DNA of 32,961 bases from an uncultured delta proteobacterium (GTDB lineage: Bacteria; Bdellovibrionota_C; UBA2361; OMII01). This document shows, in pieces, positions 9,044-17,668 of this stretch. The notes beneath the pieces are model-generated. The model was not told where the DNA came from. It saw only the letters and a list, made by a program, of their open reading frames with translations, and did no database searches. Numbering within the stretch: position 1 is the stretch's first letter; every line of letters starts with the position of its first letter. The position numbers were made by a program, and so were the translations under genes. Where the stretch lies: assembly GCA_903920005.1 (NCBI GenBank), contig CAIXKI010000095.1, forward strand, positions 1-32,961. The letters are read 5' to 3'.

Positions 9044-9245
9044 AGCCCTCAGCAGAGTTCCATAAGGGCTCCCGTACCGGGAGCGGTATAACAGCGCATA
9101 TGTAATGCACTTTTAGGACAGTTTCTAGGGGGTGTAAAAACGGTGGTCGTTTAAGGATTATCTAGGTAGTTTTGAGGGGTTTCTGTTAGGCTGAACGTGT
9201 CGGTTTAAGAAATAACCACTCCGCTATTTCGCTTGAGGAAAGACT
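9044..9245. promoter_or_regulatory. Divergent promoter region with hairpin in the helicase leader
   Basis: This 202-bp spacer separates the divergent helicase (-) and DoxX-like (+) genes and should hold both promoters. A perfect inverted repeat, GCTCCCG (9068-9074) and CGGGAGC (9078-9084) with loop TAC, lies 25 bases upstream of the helicase start. It could be an operator or an mRNA leader hairpin. No T-run follows in the helicase direction. I cannot pick out convincing -35/-10 pairs. Confidence 0.45.
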
Positions 9246-9623
9246 ATGTCGCACAACCTCGTCCTTATTAGTCAGCTCGTCATAGCCTTTGGCATCTATA
9301 ACGTCTGGCTCCTGCGAGCCAATAGAGCTACCGAGTATCGTGGAGGTGGGGCTCAAAACATGGAGGAGGAGTTTCGTGTGTACGGTTTATCTACTCGATG
9401 CATGAAGGTTGTTAAGATTTTTAAACTCAGCTTTGCGACGCTTCTCCTTCTCGGAGTTCTGTATCGCCCATTGGCCTGTGTTGGAGCGGTCGGGATGGGT
9501 GGGCTTATGCTTGCGGCGGTTGTGATGCATGCCAAAGTGCACGATCCCATCAAGAAGACTTTACCGGCACTCTCCCTTCTCGCTCTCTCACTGGTCGTCG
9601 CGTTCTCTACGAGCGCGGGATAG
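9246..9623 (+). CDS. DoxX-like integral membrane protein
   Basis: This 125-residue protein has four predicted membrane helices, at about 5-22, 58-76, 78-94 and 105-122. Its pattern is that of DoxX-like proteins (PF13564 type): a helix ending in a basic loop, a KIFKLSFATLLLLGVLYRP segment, a small-residue-rich third helix, and VMHAKVHDPIKKTLPAL before the last helix. Family members are small membrane proteins of mostly unknown function, some linked to thiosulfate or redox metabolism. ATG 9246 has an excellent ribosome binding site (TTGAGGAAAGACT). Confidence 0.65.
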   Translation: MSHNLVLISQLVIAFGIYNVWLLRANRATEYRGGGAQNMEEEFRVYGLSTRCMKVVKIFKLSFATLLLLGVLYRPLACVGAVGMGGLMLAAVVMHAKVHDPIKKTLPALSLLALSLVVAFSTSAG

Positions 9624-9668
9624 AGACCCTCACATCGAAATGCCTGAGTGCGTCTTGTCGCGCCTAGC

Positions 9669-9685
9669 TGCAAAAAGTTTTTGCA
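9669..9685. repeat. Short A/T-core palindrome between convergent genes
   Basis: TGCAAAAA (9669-9676) and TTTTTGCA (9678-9685) are complementary around a single G. The site lies in the 160-bp space between the converging 9246 and 9784-10422 genes. It may act as a weak bidirectional terminator or a protein-binding site. There is no other content of note in this spacer. Confidence 0.4.
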
Positions 9686-9783
9686 TTCGATGAGCTTGTA
9701 GCGTTGTTCGATATCGGGGGCATTATTGATGCAGATGGCCTGGGTCTGCTTGATCGCCGGCACGGGCTCGCTAGCCAGGTTGC

Positions 9784-10422
9784 TTATGCGTCCCCTCTAA
9801 TTTTTAGGAGCCTACTCGTGAGTCGCTCACTTATTTCTCGAATAGCTGCCGAACCGTCAAGGACCATTAGGTGAGTGATGCAGCTATAATTTGCGTCGTA
9901 TCCAGAGTGGCCGGTAAACTGAAATCCATAATGTTTCTCATAGCTCTTCGGAGCGGCTCCTAAATTACCGTCGACTACGTCTATGAAGAGTCGATTGATA
10001 CCTGATGAAACGGAGAAGCGAAAAGCGGCTTCAATGAGGCTTGCGGTAGCCCGTCCTTTTCGGGCGTCCGGACTAATTAAAAAACGAGAAATCTCCCCGT
10101 TGTTTGCCTCAAGATCGGATGAATAGGAAGGGTAGAAGTGGTTGAAAGGCAGTTTTAGGTGCTGGTCTGCCGAGGTGATCCTTAGGAGTCCTGTTTCCTT
10201 GCCTTTTTCGCCGTACAAGGCATGCAGGCTCCTCTCGTCAAAGTCGTCGAATGAGATCGATGCAATTGAATTGGGAGCGAAGCGCCCATCTTGTTCAAGG
10301 CACCTGGTTCGGCACGTGATAACTCTGCTCGAAAATGATTCGGCCTGAAGCAGCGATGAGGGACGAGTAGAAGTTTTTTGAAATTGGTTTGAAGGCGTAT
10401 TTTCGAAGGAAGAACCAAACAT
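9784..10422 (-). CDS. FeeM/LuxI-like GNAT N-acyltransferase
   Basis: This 212-residue protein matches the layout of GNAT enzymes of the N-acyl amino acid synthase (FeeM) and autoinducer synthase group, which transfer fatty acyl chains from acyl-ACP to an amino acid or its derivative. The family pattern is an N-terminal 'RyrVyceE' block, a D-x-(Y/F)-D block and an E-x-SR block. Here these read RVITCRTRCLEQDGR (33-47), FDDFDERSLHAL (58-69) and EISRFLISPDARKGRA (110-125). The segment FRFSVSSGINRLFIDVV and the later SYEKHYGFQFTG (160-171) fit the fourth strand and C-terminal lobe. A long N-terminal leader of about 30 residues precedes the domain. ATG 10422 has only a weak CGGA upstream. It is divergent from the MurC-like ligase. 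Substrate unknown; no LuxR-type receptor lies in the window. Confidence 0.6.
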   Translation of the reverse strand: MFGSSFENTPSNQFQKTSTRPSSLLQAESFSSRVITCRTRCLEQDGRFAPNSIASISFDDFDERSLHALYGEKGKETGLLRITSADQHLKLPFNHFYPSYSSDLEANNGEISRFLISPDARKGRATASLIEAAFRFSVSSGINRLFIDVVDGNLGAAPKSYEKHYGFQFTGHSGYDANYSCITHLMVLDGSAAIREISERLTSRLLKIRGDA

Positions 10423-10701
10423 AATTGTTCCGAAACTTTGGGATATAAGCGGCAGAAGTCTAGCCTAGACAGATACTGAGTCCAATCGTCTTTGTATCAA
10501 GGGATGTTTTTCCTTTGGGGCCTGCCAATTCAGGAGCCTGGCTTTTATGGGGAGTGCTAGGTGTTCGGAAACAGAATATAGTACGAATACCTTCTTTGAT
10601 ACGTGCGCTGGTCTACTCTTCCCGTCGTTACGGTACGGCGGTGGGATTCCGTAAAGCTAGAGCATGAGGCTATCGGGCTTAAAACCGGTGCAGAAGTCCC
10701 T

Positions 10702-12054
10702 ATGATAATGAATCGTAAGATATTTTTCTGTGGTATCGGTGGCGCGGGAATGAGTCCGTTAGCGCGGCTTATGGCGCAACGAGGCTATTCGGTTTTCGGG
10801 TCGGATAGGTCATATGATCTCGGACGAAACGCCTCACTTTTTGCCCTTTTAAAAAAAGAGGGAATTACACTAGTCCCGCAAGACGGAACGAGCATCGATG
10901 CAAGTATCGACACCTTCGTGGTAACTCGAGCGGTTGAAGAATCGGTACCCGATATCAAACGAGCGGTTGACCTGAAGCTTAAGATTCTCAAGCGGCCACG
11001 ATTTATGGCGGAGGTATTCAAGGATACCAAAAATATCGCGGTCGGTGGAACGAGTGGCAAGTCTACCACTACTGGAATGATCGGGCATATTCTTCAGGTC
11101 ACAGGAAAGTCTCCTACGATCATGAATGGAGCCGTTATGATAAACGGTGAAACTAACTTTGTGAGCGGCGCCAGCGATATAGCTGTATTTGAGGCCGATG
11201 AGAGTGACGGCTTTGAGGATGTTATTTCTGTGTGTCCAGCCGCGATGGCGGTACTGACTAACATCTCCCTTGATCACTTCGAGCTCGACGAATTGAAAGA
11301 GATGTTTAGCGAGTTTCTTAAGAAGGCTCCACTGGGAGCGGTGCTCAATGCGGATTGTGAGAACTCGATGGCATTGCTCGGCTGCAATCCAAAGACCGTG
11401 ACGTTCGGCACTTCACCCAAAGCCACGTTTTCTCTCGCTTCAATCTCTCCAAGCCTCTCGATTCCGGGTCAGCACAATGAGCTAAACGCTCTCGCGGCGA
11501 TCGCAGCCTGCTCACTACTCGGAATATCGACTGCGGACTCACTTGAAGCGCTTGAGACGTTTAGGGGAATAAAGAGACGTCTTGAAGTAGTGGGCGAGCC
11601 GCGAGGTATACGAGTAATCGACGATTTTGCGTCTAATCCCGGCAAGATCGCGGCTTCGTTAAAGGTCGCAATCGCTGGTTCTCGCCGGGCTTTTGTGGTG
11701 TTTCAGCCACATGGCTTTCAGCCAACCAAGATGATGAAGGAGGGCTATATTGAGACGTTCAGTGCCACACTTCGGCCCGCGGATATGCTCCTTATGCCGG
11801 ACATCTTTTATGTCGGAGGTTCGGTTAATCTTGTGAATGGCGAGGTTGTAGCGCTTCCGAAAGATATTTCGTCTCAGGATGTCGTTGAGCCGGTAGCAAA
11901 GCGCGGGCGCGAGGCCCATTACATACCTAAGCGAGAGGATATTATTCCCTTTTTGAAGAGGAGCGCGCAGCCAGGTGACGCGGTAATTGTGATGGGGTCT
12001 CGAGACGAAAGCCTCTCTGATTTCGCAAAGGAGATAGCTCTCGCCCTGGTATGA
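10702..12054 (+). CDS. Divergent MurC/Mpl-type Mur ligase
   Basis: This 450-residue ATP-dependent amide ligase belongs to the MurC branch. The Rossmann motif is FFCGIGGAGMSPLA (8-21), the P-loop is GGTSGKSTTT (115-124) and the Walker-B-like motif is FEADESDG (163-170). Further matches are NISLDHFE (187-194), GQHNELNALAAIA (256-268), RRLEVVGEPRGIRVIDDFA (292-310) and FQPHGF (334-339). MurC joins L-Ala to UDP-MurNAc; Mpl reuses tripeptide. Oddities: GTHGKTTT is GTSGKSTTT, DDYAHHP is DDFASNP, and the usual roughly 60-residue stretch before GQHN is cut to about 20, so the substrate may differ. It is not in a mur cluster. ATG 10702 is chosen because MurC proteins begin a few residues before the GxGGxGMS motif. 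The stop abuts the convergent 12055 gene. Confidence 0.78.
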   Translation: MIMNRKIFFCGIGGAGMSPLARLMAQRGYSVFGSDRSYDLGRNASLFALLKKEGITLVPQDGTSIDASIDTFVVTRAVEESVPDIKRAVDLKLKILKRPRFMAEVFKDTKNIAVGGTSGKSTTTGMIGHILQVTGKSPTIMNGAVMINGETNFVSGASDIAVFEADESDGFEDVISVCPAAMAVLTNISLDHFELDELKEMFSEFLKKAPLGAVLNADCENSMALLGCNPKTVTFGTSPKATFSLASISPSLSIPGQHNELNALAAIAACSLLGISTADSLEALETFRGIKRRLEVVGEPRGIRVIDDFASNPGKIAASLKVAIAGSRRAFVVFQPHGFQPTKMMKEGYIETFSATLRPADMLLMPDIFYVGGSVNLVNGEVVALPKDISSQDVVEPVAKRGREAHYIPKREDIIPFLKRSAQPGDAVIVMGSRDESLSDFAKEIALALV

Positions 12055-13026
12055 TTATTCAGTAGTTGCTTTTAAAATCAGAGCGATAGCTTTTGCGAGG
12101 TCGGGGTCGCATGCGGGTAGTTTCATGCACTCCGCCATCGCTTGAATAGCGTAATCTCGAGCTGTAAGAGGCTCACCTTCACTGACATGGTGATGCGATA
12201 GGTGAAGGAGTGCTCTAATAAAGAGTTCCGGTTCGGTAGAATTAGCGCCAGCATTGACTGCCGCTAGTTTCAAAAGAGCACCCGCAGGCGGCAGAAGCAG
12301 GCGAGAGAGGCCCGCGACGTCATTCGCCTTTTGAATAGCGGCTATCTCTATAAGTATGCCAACAACAGCCGGCATGGACTGAAAGGACGAGCTTTTCGCC
12401 TCATTCATTGTAATGGCTTTGAACGCGCGCTCGGCGATAGTGCCAGCAACGAGAACTCCAGGAAAGTTATCCTGCTGCTCGTGATTTGCTCGCATCGTCC
12501 GCAGGATTGTAAAGCATCCCATCGCCAAAGAAGGATAGAGATGCCACTTGTTGAGCGGCATCTGATTGATCGCGAGGAGCCACGCATCCTCACACAATTC
12601 GGGAGCGAATCGCTTGAGCGCTATCGCGGAATTGATTGAGCAAACGGAGGATAGTTCTCGGTCGTACCCAACAAGTTTTTGTACTTTGCGGAGCAACTGG
12701 ATGGAGATAGCGTTCTCTTTTGAGTTGATTAGGTTCCCGCAAAACAGCACCGCCGCTCGGAAAAGAGCGGGGGATGGGTTTGCGCGTGTCGCGGCCCAAT
12801 CGCAAGCAGAGTGAAGGTCTGGGGTGAGTTCTCGTAACGTTTCCGGAAAGGCTTTGGTCGCCCATGTTGAGAACGTCTGCTGCGTTTTGAGCGCGGCATC
12901 TTTATTTCCAAGATGCTCCTCTTGTCGGAGCGTGTTGAGCAGGCGCTGTCCGTATTGGCGTTCCCAGCGGACCTCTGCCTCTTCTAATCCTCGGCTCTGT
13001 TTCGACTGTTGATAGGGTGACAGCAT
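12055..13026 (-). CDS. Hypothetical helical protein
   Basis: This is a 323-residue protein of unknown family. It is almost wholly alpha-helical, with repeated amphipathic helices of 15-25 residues (for example AISIQLLRKVQKLVGYDREL and AKAIALILKATTE), which would suit a TPR/HEAT-like solenoid. No signal peptide, membrane segment or catalytic motif is seen. ATG 13026 is preferred over the upstream GTG 13062 because GGAG lies 9 bases before it (CACGGAGTATTTTGTC). The stop codon immediately follows that of the MurC-like gene with no spacer, in convergent orientation. Confidence 0.6.
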   Translation of the reverse strand: MLSPYQQSKQSRGLEEAEVRWERQYGQRLLNTLRQEEHLGNKDAALKTQQTFSTWATKAFPETLRELTPDLHSACDWAATRANPSPALFRAAVLFCGNLINSKENAISIQLLRKVQKLVGYDRELSSVCSINSAIALKRFAPELCEDAWLLAINQMPLNKWHLYPSLAMGCFTILRTMRANHEQQDNFPGVLVAGTIAERAFKAITMNEAKSSSFQSMPAVVGILIEIAAIQKANDVAGLSRLLLPPAGALLKLAAVNAGANSTEPELFIRALLHLSHHHVSEGEPLTARDYAIQAMAECMKLPACDPDLAKAIALILKATTE

Positions 13027-13139
13027 GACAAAATACTCCGTGGTGAGCGGAGAACGTAGCACGGCCGTTCTGTTATTTCCTAGGAGAGGCCGACCCTGTA
13101 TTAGATTGTTTGGGGTCGTATGGGTAGATTTTGGTCATG

Positions 13140-13173
13140 AAAAAAGGGCCGCGAGGGGGGTCTCGCGGCCCTT
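13140..13173 (-). terminator. Rho-independent terminator of the cytochrome c peroxidase gene
   Basis: On the minus strand, AAGGGCCGCGAG pairs with CTCGCGGCCCTT (12 bp, plus-strand arms 13144-13155 and 13162-13173) around a 6-base loop, followed by a T-run (plus-strand AAAAAA at 13140-13145). It lies just after the 13187-14146 stop codon. Confidence 0.92.
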
Positions 13174-13186
13174 GGTGTCAAAGAGA

Positions 13187-14146
13187 CTACAACAACTTTG
13201 ACGGATCGGAGGCAGTAAGAGTTCCCAGGAACGCTGTAATGTCGTTGACCTCTTCAGGCGAGAGTTGTTTGCCGAGTTGATACTCAGCCATAATCGACAC
13301 AGCTTCATTCAGGGTCTTCACACTTCCGTCATGAAGGTATGGGCCAGTTTTCTCTACGTTCCGTAGCGCGGGAACCTTAAAGATAAATTTATCCGCAGGG
13401 TTCTTGGTGAGCGCCGCGCGGCCCTCGTCCTGCGTCGCGTACGGTTTAACCATGCCGAGTTTTTGGTACATCATTCCACCAAGGGCCGGTCCGTTATGGC
13501 ACGCGATGCATCCGGTTTTAACAAAGAGCGCACCACCTTTCTTTTCCTTCTCAGTCAGCGCAGACGAGTCTCCTTTAAGGAAGGCATCGAAGCGCGAAGG
13601 GGTGATGAGGGTTCGCTCGAAAGCTCCGATTGCATTTCCAACATTGGGGTAGGTTACCGGATCCTTTTCACCGGGAAATGCCGAGGCGAATTCAGTTGTG
13701 AGTGCTTTATCTGATTTGAGGCGATCGATTACCGCTTGCTCACTTGGCATCGCCATCTCTTTGGGATTGAGGATCGGGCCGAGAGCTTGCTTCTCTACGT
13801 TCTCAGCTCGACCATCCCAGAATTGGGCGATGTGAAGTGCGGCGTTAAACGAGGATGGAGAATTGCGATCTCCGCGTTGCCCCTTGTGTCCAGGAGAGGT
13901 TGCCTCATTGTCGACGCCGAATGTTTTTAAATTGTGGCATGAGTTGCACGATACGTCCTGATCCTTCGACAATCGAGTGTCGAGGTAGAGCTTCTTGCCG
14001 AGAGCTATCTTTGCTTTACCGACACCGTCAGTCGGTTGCGTTACGCTGGGAAGCGGAGAGAATACCGCCTTCCAACTATCATCTTCACCGTGAGCAAGTG
14101 GCGCCGAAAACGCAACAACGAGGGCGGCATAATGAGCGATCTTCAT
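13187..14146 (-). CDS. Di-heme cytochrome c peroxidase (CcpA/MauG family)
   Basis: This 319-residue periplasmic enzyme reduces hydrogen peroxide to water with electrons from small c-type cytochromes. A Sec signal peptide (MKIAHYAALVVAFSAPLAHG) precedes the mature domain. Two heme-binding motifs are present, CNSCH (67-71) and CIACH (213-217), together with the family landmarks SPGHKGQRGDRNSPSSF (84-100), QFWDGRAENVEKQALGPI (108-125), NAIGAFERTL (171-180) and KTGPYLHDGS (266-275). The length fits the family. ATG 14146 is chosen because it gives the signal peptide and follows AGGAG by 8 bases; an in-frame extension upstream is implausible. A strong terminator ends the gene. With the peroxiredoxin at 27748, it suggests exposure to peroxide. 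Confidence 0.95.
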   Translation of the reverse strand: MKIAHYAALVVAFSAPLAHGEDDSWKAVFSPLPSVTQPTDGVGKAKIALGKKLYLDTRLSKDQDVSCNSCHNLKTFGVDNEATSPGHKGQRGDRNSPSSFNAALHIAQFWDGRAENVEKQALGPILNPKEMAMPSEQAVIDRLKSDKALTTEFASAFPGEKDPVTYPNVGNAIGAFERTLITPSRFDAFLKGDSSALTEKEKKGGALFVKTGCIACHNGPALGGMMYQKLGMVKPYATQDEGRAALTKNPADKFIFKVPALRNVEKTGPYLHDGSVKTLNEAVSIMAEYQLGKQLSPEEVNDITAFLGTLTASDPSKLL

Positions 14147-14294
14147 GACAGGAGCTCCTATATTTGAGTATTGAGGCCTGAGACTTACGCGAAGTCCGTG
14201 CGCCCTCCAGTATCGTACTATGAGCCTCCCTAAACGCAACCTAAATGGTTCGTAACGAGGGTTTTATGCAATAGAAACAAACGACGATTGCCTA

Positions 14295-14945
14295 TTACCA
14301 CCCCTTGGGCGGCTGAAGAGCTTGGAGGCACGTTGAATTCCTAATAGCCTGAAGATCTCTTTCGGCGATGGCGTAAAAGACGGGGTGAAGAGGCGCCTCT
14401 GGGGCCGTCCTCGGAACATGAGGCCAGAGTTCGAGGTAGGCGCGCAGTGCAAACTCAATCTGAGTAGCGGTGTTTTCGGTGACGTTTCTCTGATGGGAGA
14501 TGAGGAAGTTGCACACCCTTTGGTGTAGTGGTCCCACGAAGATTCCAAGTTCGATATTTTGCAAGTTACCTTTTTGGATAAAGGTATCTGTTAATGAGAT
14601 GAGTTCTTCTTGAGGGAGGTGTGTGTCTCTCTTTGGGGTCAGTAGTGCTAGGCCATGCAGGGCGAGAAGGTAGTCCATATCGCTTTGAGGAGTCAGGGAG
14701 GTGTTCACAAAGACGTCGGCAAGCTTATCTTTGAGAGCGCGCGGTATCGGGGGCTCATCTATCCGAGTCGTGAGATGGTCTAAGATGGCCACCGCCTTGT
14801 GGCGAGGAGAGCACGCGTGCGGAGAAACGCCGGGAACACGAATCCCCTCCAGCTGTTCAGCGGCGAGGTTAGCCAGAGCGAAAAGGTGGGATTGAATCTG
14901 AGTTTGGGCCTCAGGGTACATGCGAGGAATGGAAAAAGAGGTCAT
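14295..14945 (-). CDS. Hypothetical protein
   Basis: I do not recognise this 216-residue protein. It is predicted soluble and mainly helical, without signal peptide or membrane segment. A HIS/PRO-containing stretch, ISHQRNVTENTATQIEFALR, lies about residues 149-168. ATG 14945 has a good ribosome binding site (GGAAGGACTACCAA). It is co-directional with the peroxidase gene but separated from it by 148 bases, so they need not be co-transcribed. Confidence 0.6.
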   Translation of the reverse strand: MTSFSIPRMYPEAQTQIQSHLFALANLAAEQLEGIRVPGVSPHACSPRHKAVAILDHLTTRIDEPPIPRALKDKLADVFVNTSLTPQSDMDYLLALHGLALLTPKRDTHLPQEELISLTDTFIQKGNLQNIELGIFVGPLHQRVCNFLISHQRNVTENTATQIEFALRAYLELWPHVPRTAPEAPLHPVFYAIAERDLQAIRNSTCLQALQPPKGW

Positions 14946-15293
14946 TTGGTAGTCCTTCCAGTTGGATAAGGATTTCAGTTGTTACGCGAGGATTATAAGA
15001 GAGCGGGAGAACGGATGAATTAATGGCGCCAACGCCAAATGGCACGAGAGAAGAGTGACCTGATATTCATCATGTTAGAAAGTTAATTGAGAACCGGCTC
15101 TTTGACAACACCGCCGGAGTCCTTTGAGGCAGCGTCGTCGACTGCCATCATCAAGGCTCATCTTATCTGTTCGAATCTGTCGCGAAGGGATTTGGATGTC
15201 GAGGTTTTTTAGAAAGGTAACCGAGCAGCTTGTCTGGTGACCCGCGCCCTCCCTCTTCCATTCCGTTCGTAATTTTTCGATAGTAGCCACGGC
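14946..15293. other. Intergenic region between divergent genes
   Basis: This 348-bp spacer separates the divergent 14295-14945 (-) and 15294 (+) genes. It should hold both promoters, but I find no convincing -35/-10 pair. A 71-codon minus-strand frame at 15075-15290 has no ribosome binding site or family resemblance and is not called. Confidence 0.5.
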
Positions 15294-17213
15294 ATGCGTA
15301 AGTCATCTACCTCGCAGACACAGAGTGATAGCACCCCTCTATCCGTTCCTCGATCTGAGGTTGGGGGTCGTCTGTCCGCGCAAAATCGTCTTCCGCATCT
15401 CTTAAAAGAGGCGCTTACGGACGAGGTCTCTCCGTTGCGCGCTCAGTTGTCTCCGACCCAAATACACTTTCTCAGGGCAATGTACCTTCCGCAGGTGCCC
15501 GATGTGTCTGATGGACGAGGCTCTCAGTTTCAACATAGAGCTAATGGATGCTCCCTCCTCTTCAACGCCCTACGCGATCGGGGGTACACGCGCGAGGATA
15601 TAAAAGCTGGGCTTGAAAAAATTAGGTACCTCGATTTCATTGAACGAGCGGATCGGTGGATTGATGATGGAGGGGAGTCTCCGACCAGCCCCATGCCGGG
15701 AGATTTCACTTTCGATGTTCGCAGTCGAGCGCACGCCAAATCCGCGTTTGAAGGCTTCGCTCGTCACCTTCGTATTCCACCGAACTTTTTTGATCACGGG
15801 ACGATTACCCCCTTCTTCCGTCCATCTCTTGGCTTTGGCTTTAGAGTTTCGCAAGGCGGGGAGGTTCATTCGTTTTTGTGCGCTTCCCTGGATGGCGTTC
15901 GATTGGCACCGATTAATGAGGATACGCAGGCCTTAGCTCGTGGCATGGCTTCTGAAAGCAGACACCTGATGAATCTGTTGCAAAGAAGAGCCCCAGTCGA
16001 TCTGAATTTGGCGTTTGCTCCCCGTCCTATTACGTATGCTGGTACCCTTCGAATAGCGCTTTTTCCTAAGAACGACCCGAGGTGCCCCCCTGCATACGTC
16101 TATCTTCCGCCCTCGGTGAGGGAGTCAGCCCTAGTGCCCAATGTGGATGGCCAGGCGTTGATGCGAGGAGAGAGAGTTGTTGAGCTTCGGGGAAAAGAAT
16201 CGAAGAAATTAGTCGCGACGGTAACGCTACACGCGGAGACTGTTACACTGGCGACCCTAAAGCTTGCGCCTGATGTTAGCGCGTCCCTCTACACGCGTTT
16301 CCGCCCGGTCTCCCTATATCTTCGTGGGCTAATCCAGGAGCCGCCGGACCCTATTAGGACTGACATTAATCGACGGGAGATCGGCAATGGGGTCAACCAA
16401 CGCGTTCTCCTTGGCTGTCAAATGGTGGTGCCGGCCTGGTACCCTTTCCGCACGATCACCGTGCATCCGATCGTATCCCCTACAGGGTCGCGCCACGTGG
16501 GCCTTTACCCGCTCGGAGTTTCTCCAGTTTCAACACCGCCACTAAAAGCATTTATGCTCGATGAGGCGAAAACTGAATGGCATCCGATAGAAGTAACTGC
16601 CGCATGGAACGGTCCGAACGCGGAGCGAGATAGATTGTTTAAACTTATTGAGCGAGTCACGGGCTCAAACGCGACAGTCTCTCGCGATGCGTGGGTAGAG
16701 TTTCATGAGTGGGTAAAGAATGATCCCGTTCTTTTACATAGCCTGCTATGCGTGCGAGAAAATCCGGTGTCATTGCGTAACGTGCCTGGTGTTAAAAAGC
16801 TCTTTGAGTTGCCAGGCTGGGAAAGTTATGAGGCGCGCATCCGCCGCGCAGTGTGTGCATATCAAGCTAGTTCGGTGCCGTTTGTAGCGAATCTCTTACT
16901 CGAGGCAGGCGCCCCGAGAAGCTATAAAGTTGAGTGGCTTCTTAAAAGGATGCCGGACTATGCGACCGGACCGGAGGCTAAACCGCTTGACCTCTTGACT
17001 CGACTTGCCGTTACGGCGCCGAAAGAGTTGGAGACCACGCTTGCGGAGATTCGAAGCAGCCCTCTTACGGAGTTCGCTCGACTCGTGGGTGACTATAGGT
17101 CTGTTTCAGAATTAATCGGAGGGCTCTCAAGAGTTGCCCCGGATCCCCTACGGCTGCGTCCGTGGAGGGAAGATCGTGAGTATGGAGCTACCGAACTCAG
17201 TTCTGAATCCTAG
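15294..17213 (+). CDS. Large hypothetical protein
   Basis: This 639-residue protein has no motif I recognise. Residues 1-30 are Ser/Thr-rich and probably disordered. The body mixes helices with long beta-type stretches, such as KLVATVTLHAETVTLATLKL about 302-321 and a region at 375-400, and the C-terminal 180 residues are helical. There is no signal peptide or membrane segment. Only a poor ribosome binding site precedes ATG 15294. It is on the same strand as the CDPS-like/racemase pair but 455 bases upstream, so co-transcription is uncertain. The style (N-terminal Ser/Thr/Pro tail, no homology) resembles the N-terminal part of the large helicase and the 19344-20060 product. Confidence 0.65.
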   Translation: MRKSSTSQTQSDSTPLSVPRSEVGGRLSAQNRLPHLLKEALTDEVSPLRAQLSPTQIHFLRAMYLPQVPDVSDGRGSQFQHRANGCSLLFNALRDRGYTREDIKAGLEKIRYLDFIERADRWIDDGGESPTSPMPGDFTFDVRSRAHAKSAFEGFARHLRIPPNFFDHGTITPFFRPSLGFGFRVSQGGEVHSFLCASLDGVRLAPINEDTQALARGMASESRHLMNLLQRRAPVDLNLAFAPRPITYAGTLRIALFPKNDPRCPPAYVYLPPSVRESALVPNVDGQALMRGERVVELRGKESKKLVATVTLHAETVTLATLKLAPDVSASLYTRFRPVSLYLRGLIQEPPDPIRTDINRREIGNGVNQRVLLGCQMVVPAWYPFRTITVHPIVSPTGSRHVGLYPLGVSPVSTPPLKAFMLDEAKTEWHPIEVTAAWNGPNAERDRLFKLIERVTGSNATVSRDAWVEFHEWVKNDPVLLHSLLCVRENPVSLRNVPGVKKLFELPGWESYEARIRRAVCAYQASSVPFVANLLLEAGAPRSYKVEWLLKRMPDYATGPEAKPLDLLTRLAVTAPKELETTLAEIRSSPLTEFARLVGDYRSVSELIGGLSRVAPDPLRLRPWREDREYGATELSSES

Positions 17214-17668
17214 TAGAGTCGAGAAAAAATAATATTCCGCGGTGGTTTTTGACCGAGGGGGTCCGTGTTTGCAAAAGCGCTTGACGATTGTGCGCTTTGT
17301 GGAGGCTCCTAAAAAATAATAAAATACCACACTGGGTAACGCCTTATTGTTTCATCACTTCAGCCTTCAGTCGTTCAAGCTCTCAAGATGTTACTACGGT
17401 TCATTTCGCTCCCCCTTGCACGACCAAGTTTTCTGTTGACTAAAAACTTTGAATCCGTAGACTTCAGCTATGCAAAGCTCCAGAGCCTACATTGCATCTC
17501 GTCTCGTTTCGCCAGCCTCTTCTTGGCGTGCCCCTCGTTGGGCTTAGTCCCTTCATACATTCGTCCTTACAATTAATTGTTTCTTCTCCTGATTGTTACT
17601 TCGACGGGTTCCGTCTTCAGCTTTATCGCGCGCTCTTTGCGAAGGCACGCCTATTTACGAGAATTGAT
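17214..17668 (+). promoter_or_regulatory. Leader region of the CDPS-like gene with promoter candidate
   Basis: These 455 bases hold no supported gene. An imperfect hairpin, AAAGCGC (17274-17280) with GCGCTTT (17292-17298), follows the 15294-17213 gene but lacks a T-tract. A sigma-70-like candidate is TTGACT (17436-17441) and TAGACT (17458-17463), spaced 16 bp. If used, it would start transcription about 200 bases before ATG 17669. The frame of the downstream gene is open back to 17492, but that stretch looks non-coding. Confidence 0.3.

Noticed and set aside
9353-9763. 136-codon minus-strand frame under the DoxX-like gene
   Set aside because: Antisense shadow of a gene with a strong ribosome binding site and membrane pattern; no family resemblance of its own.
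15075-15290. 71-codon minus-strand frame in the divergent spacer
   Set aside because: No ribosome binding site, Cys/Arg-rich composition and no recognised motif.
17492-17668. Upstream extension of the CDPS-like open frame
   Set aside because: It encodes low-quality sequence unlike the family N terminus, and a promoter candidate lies just upstream of it.
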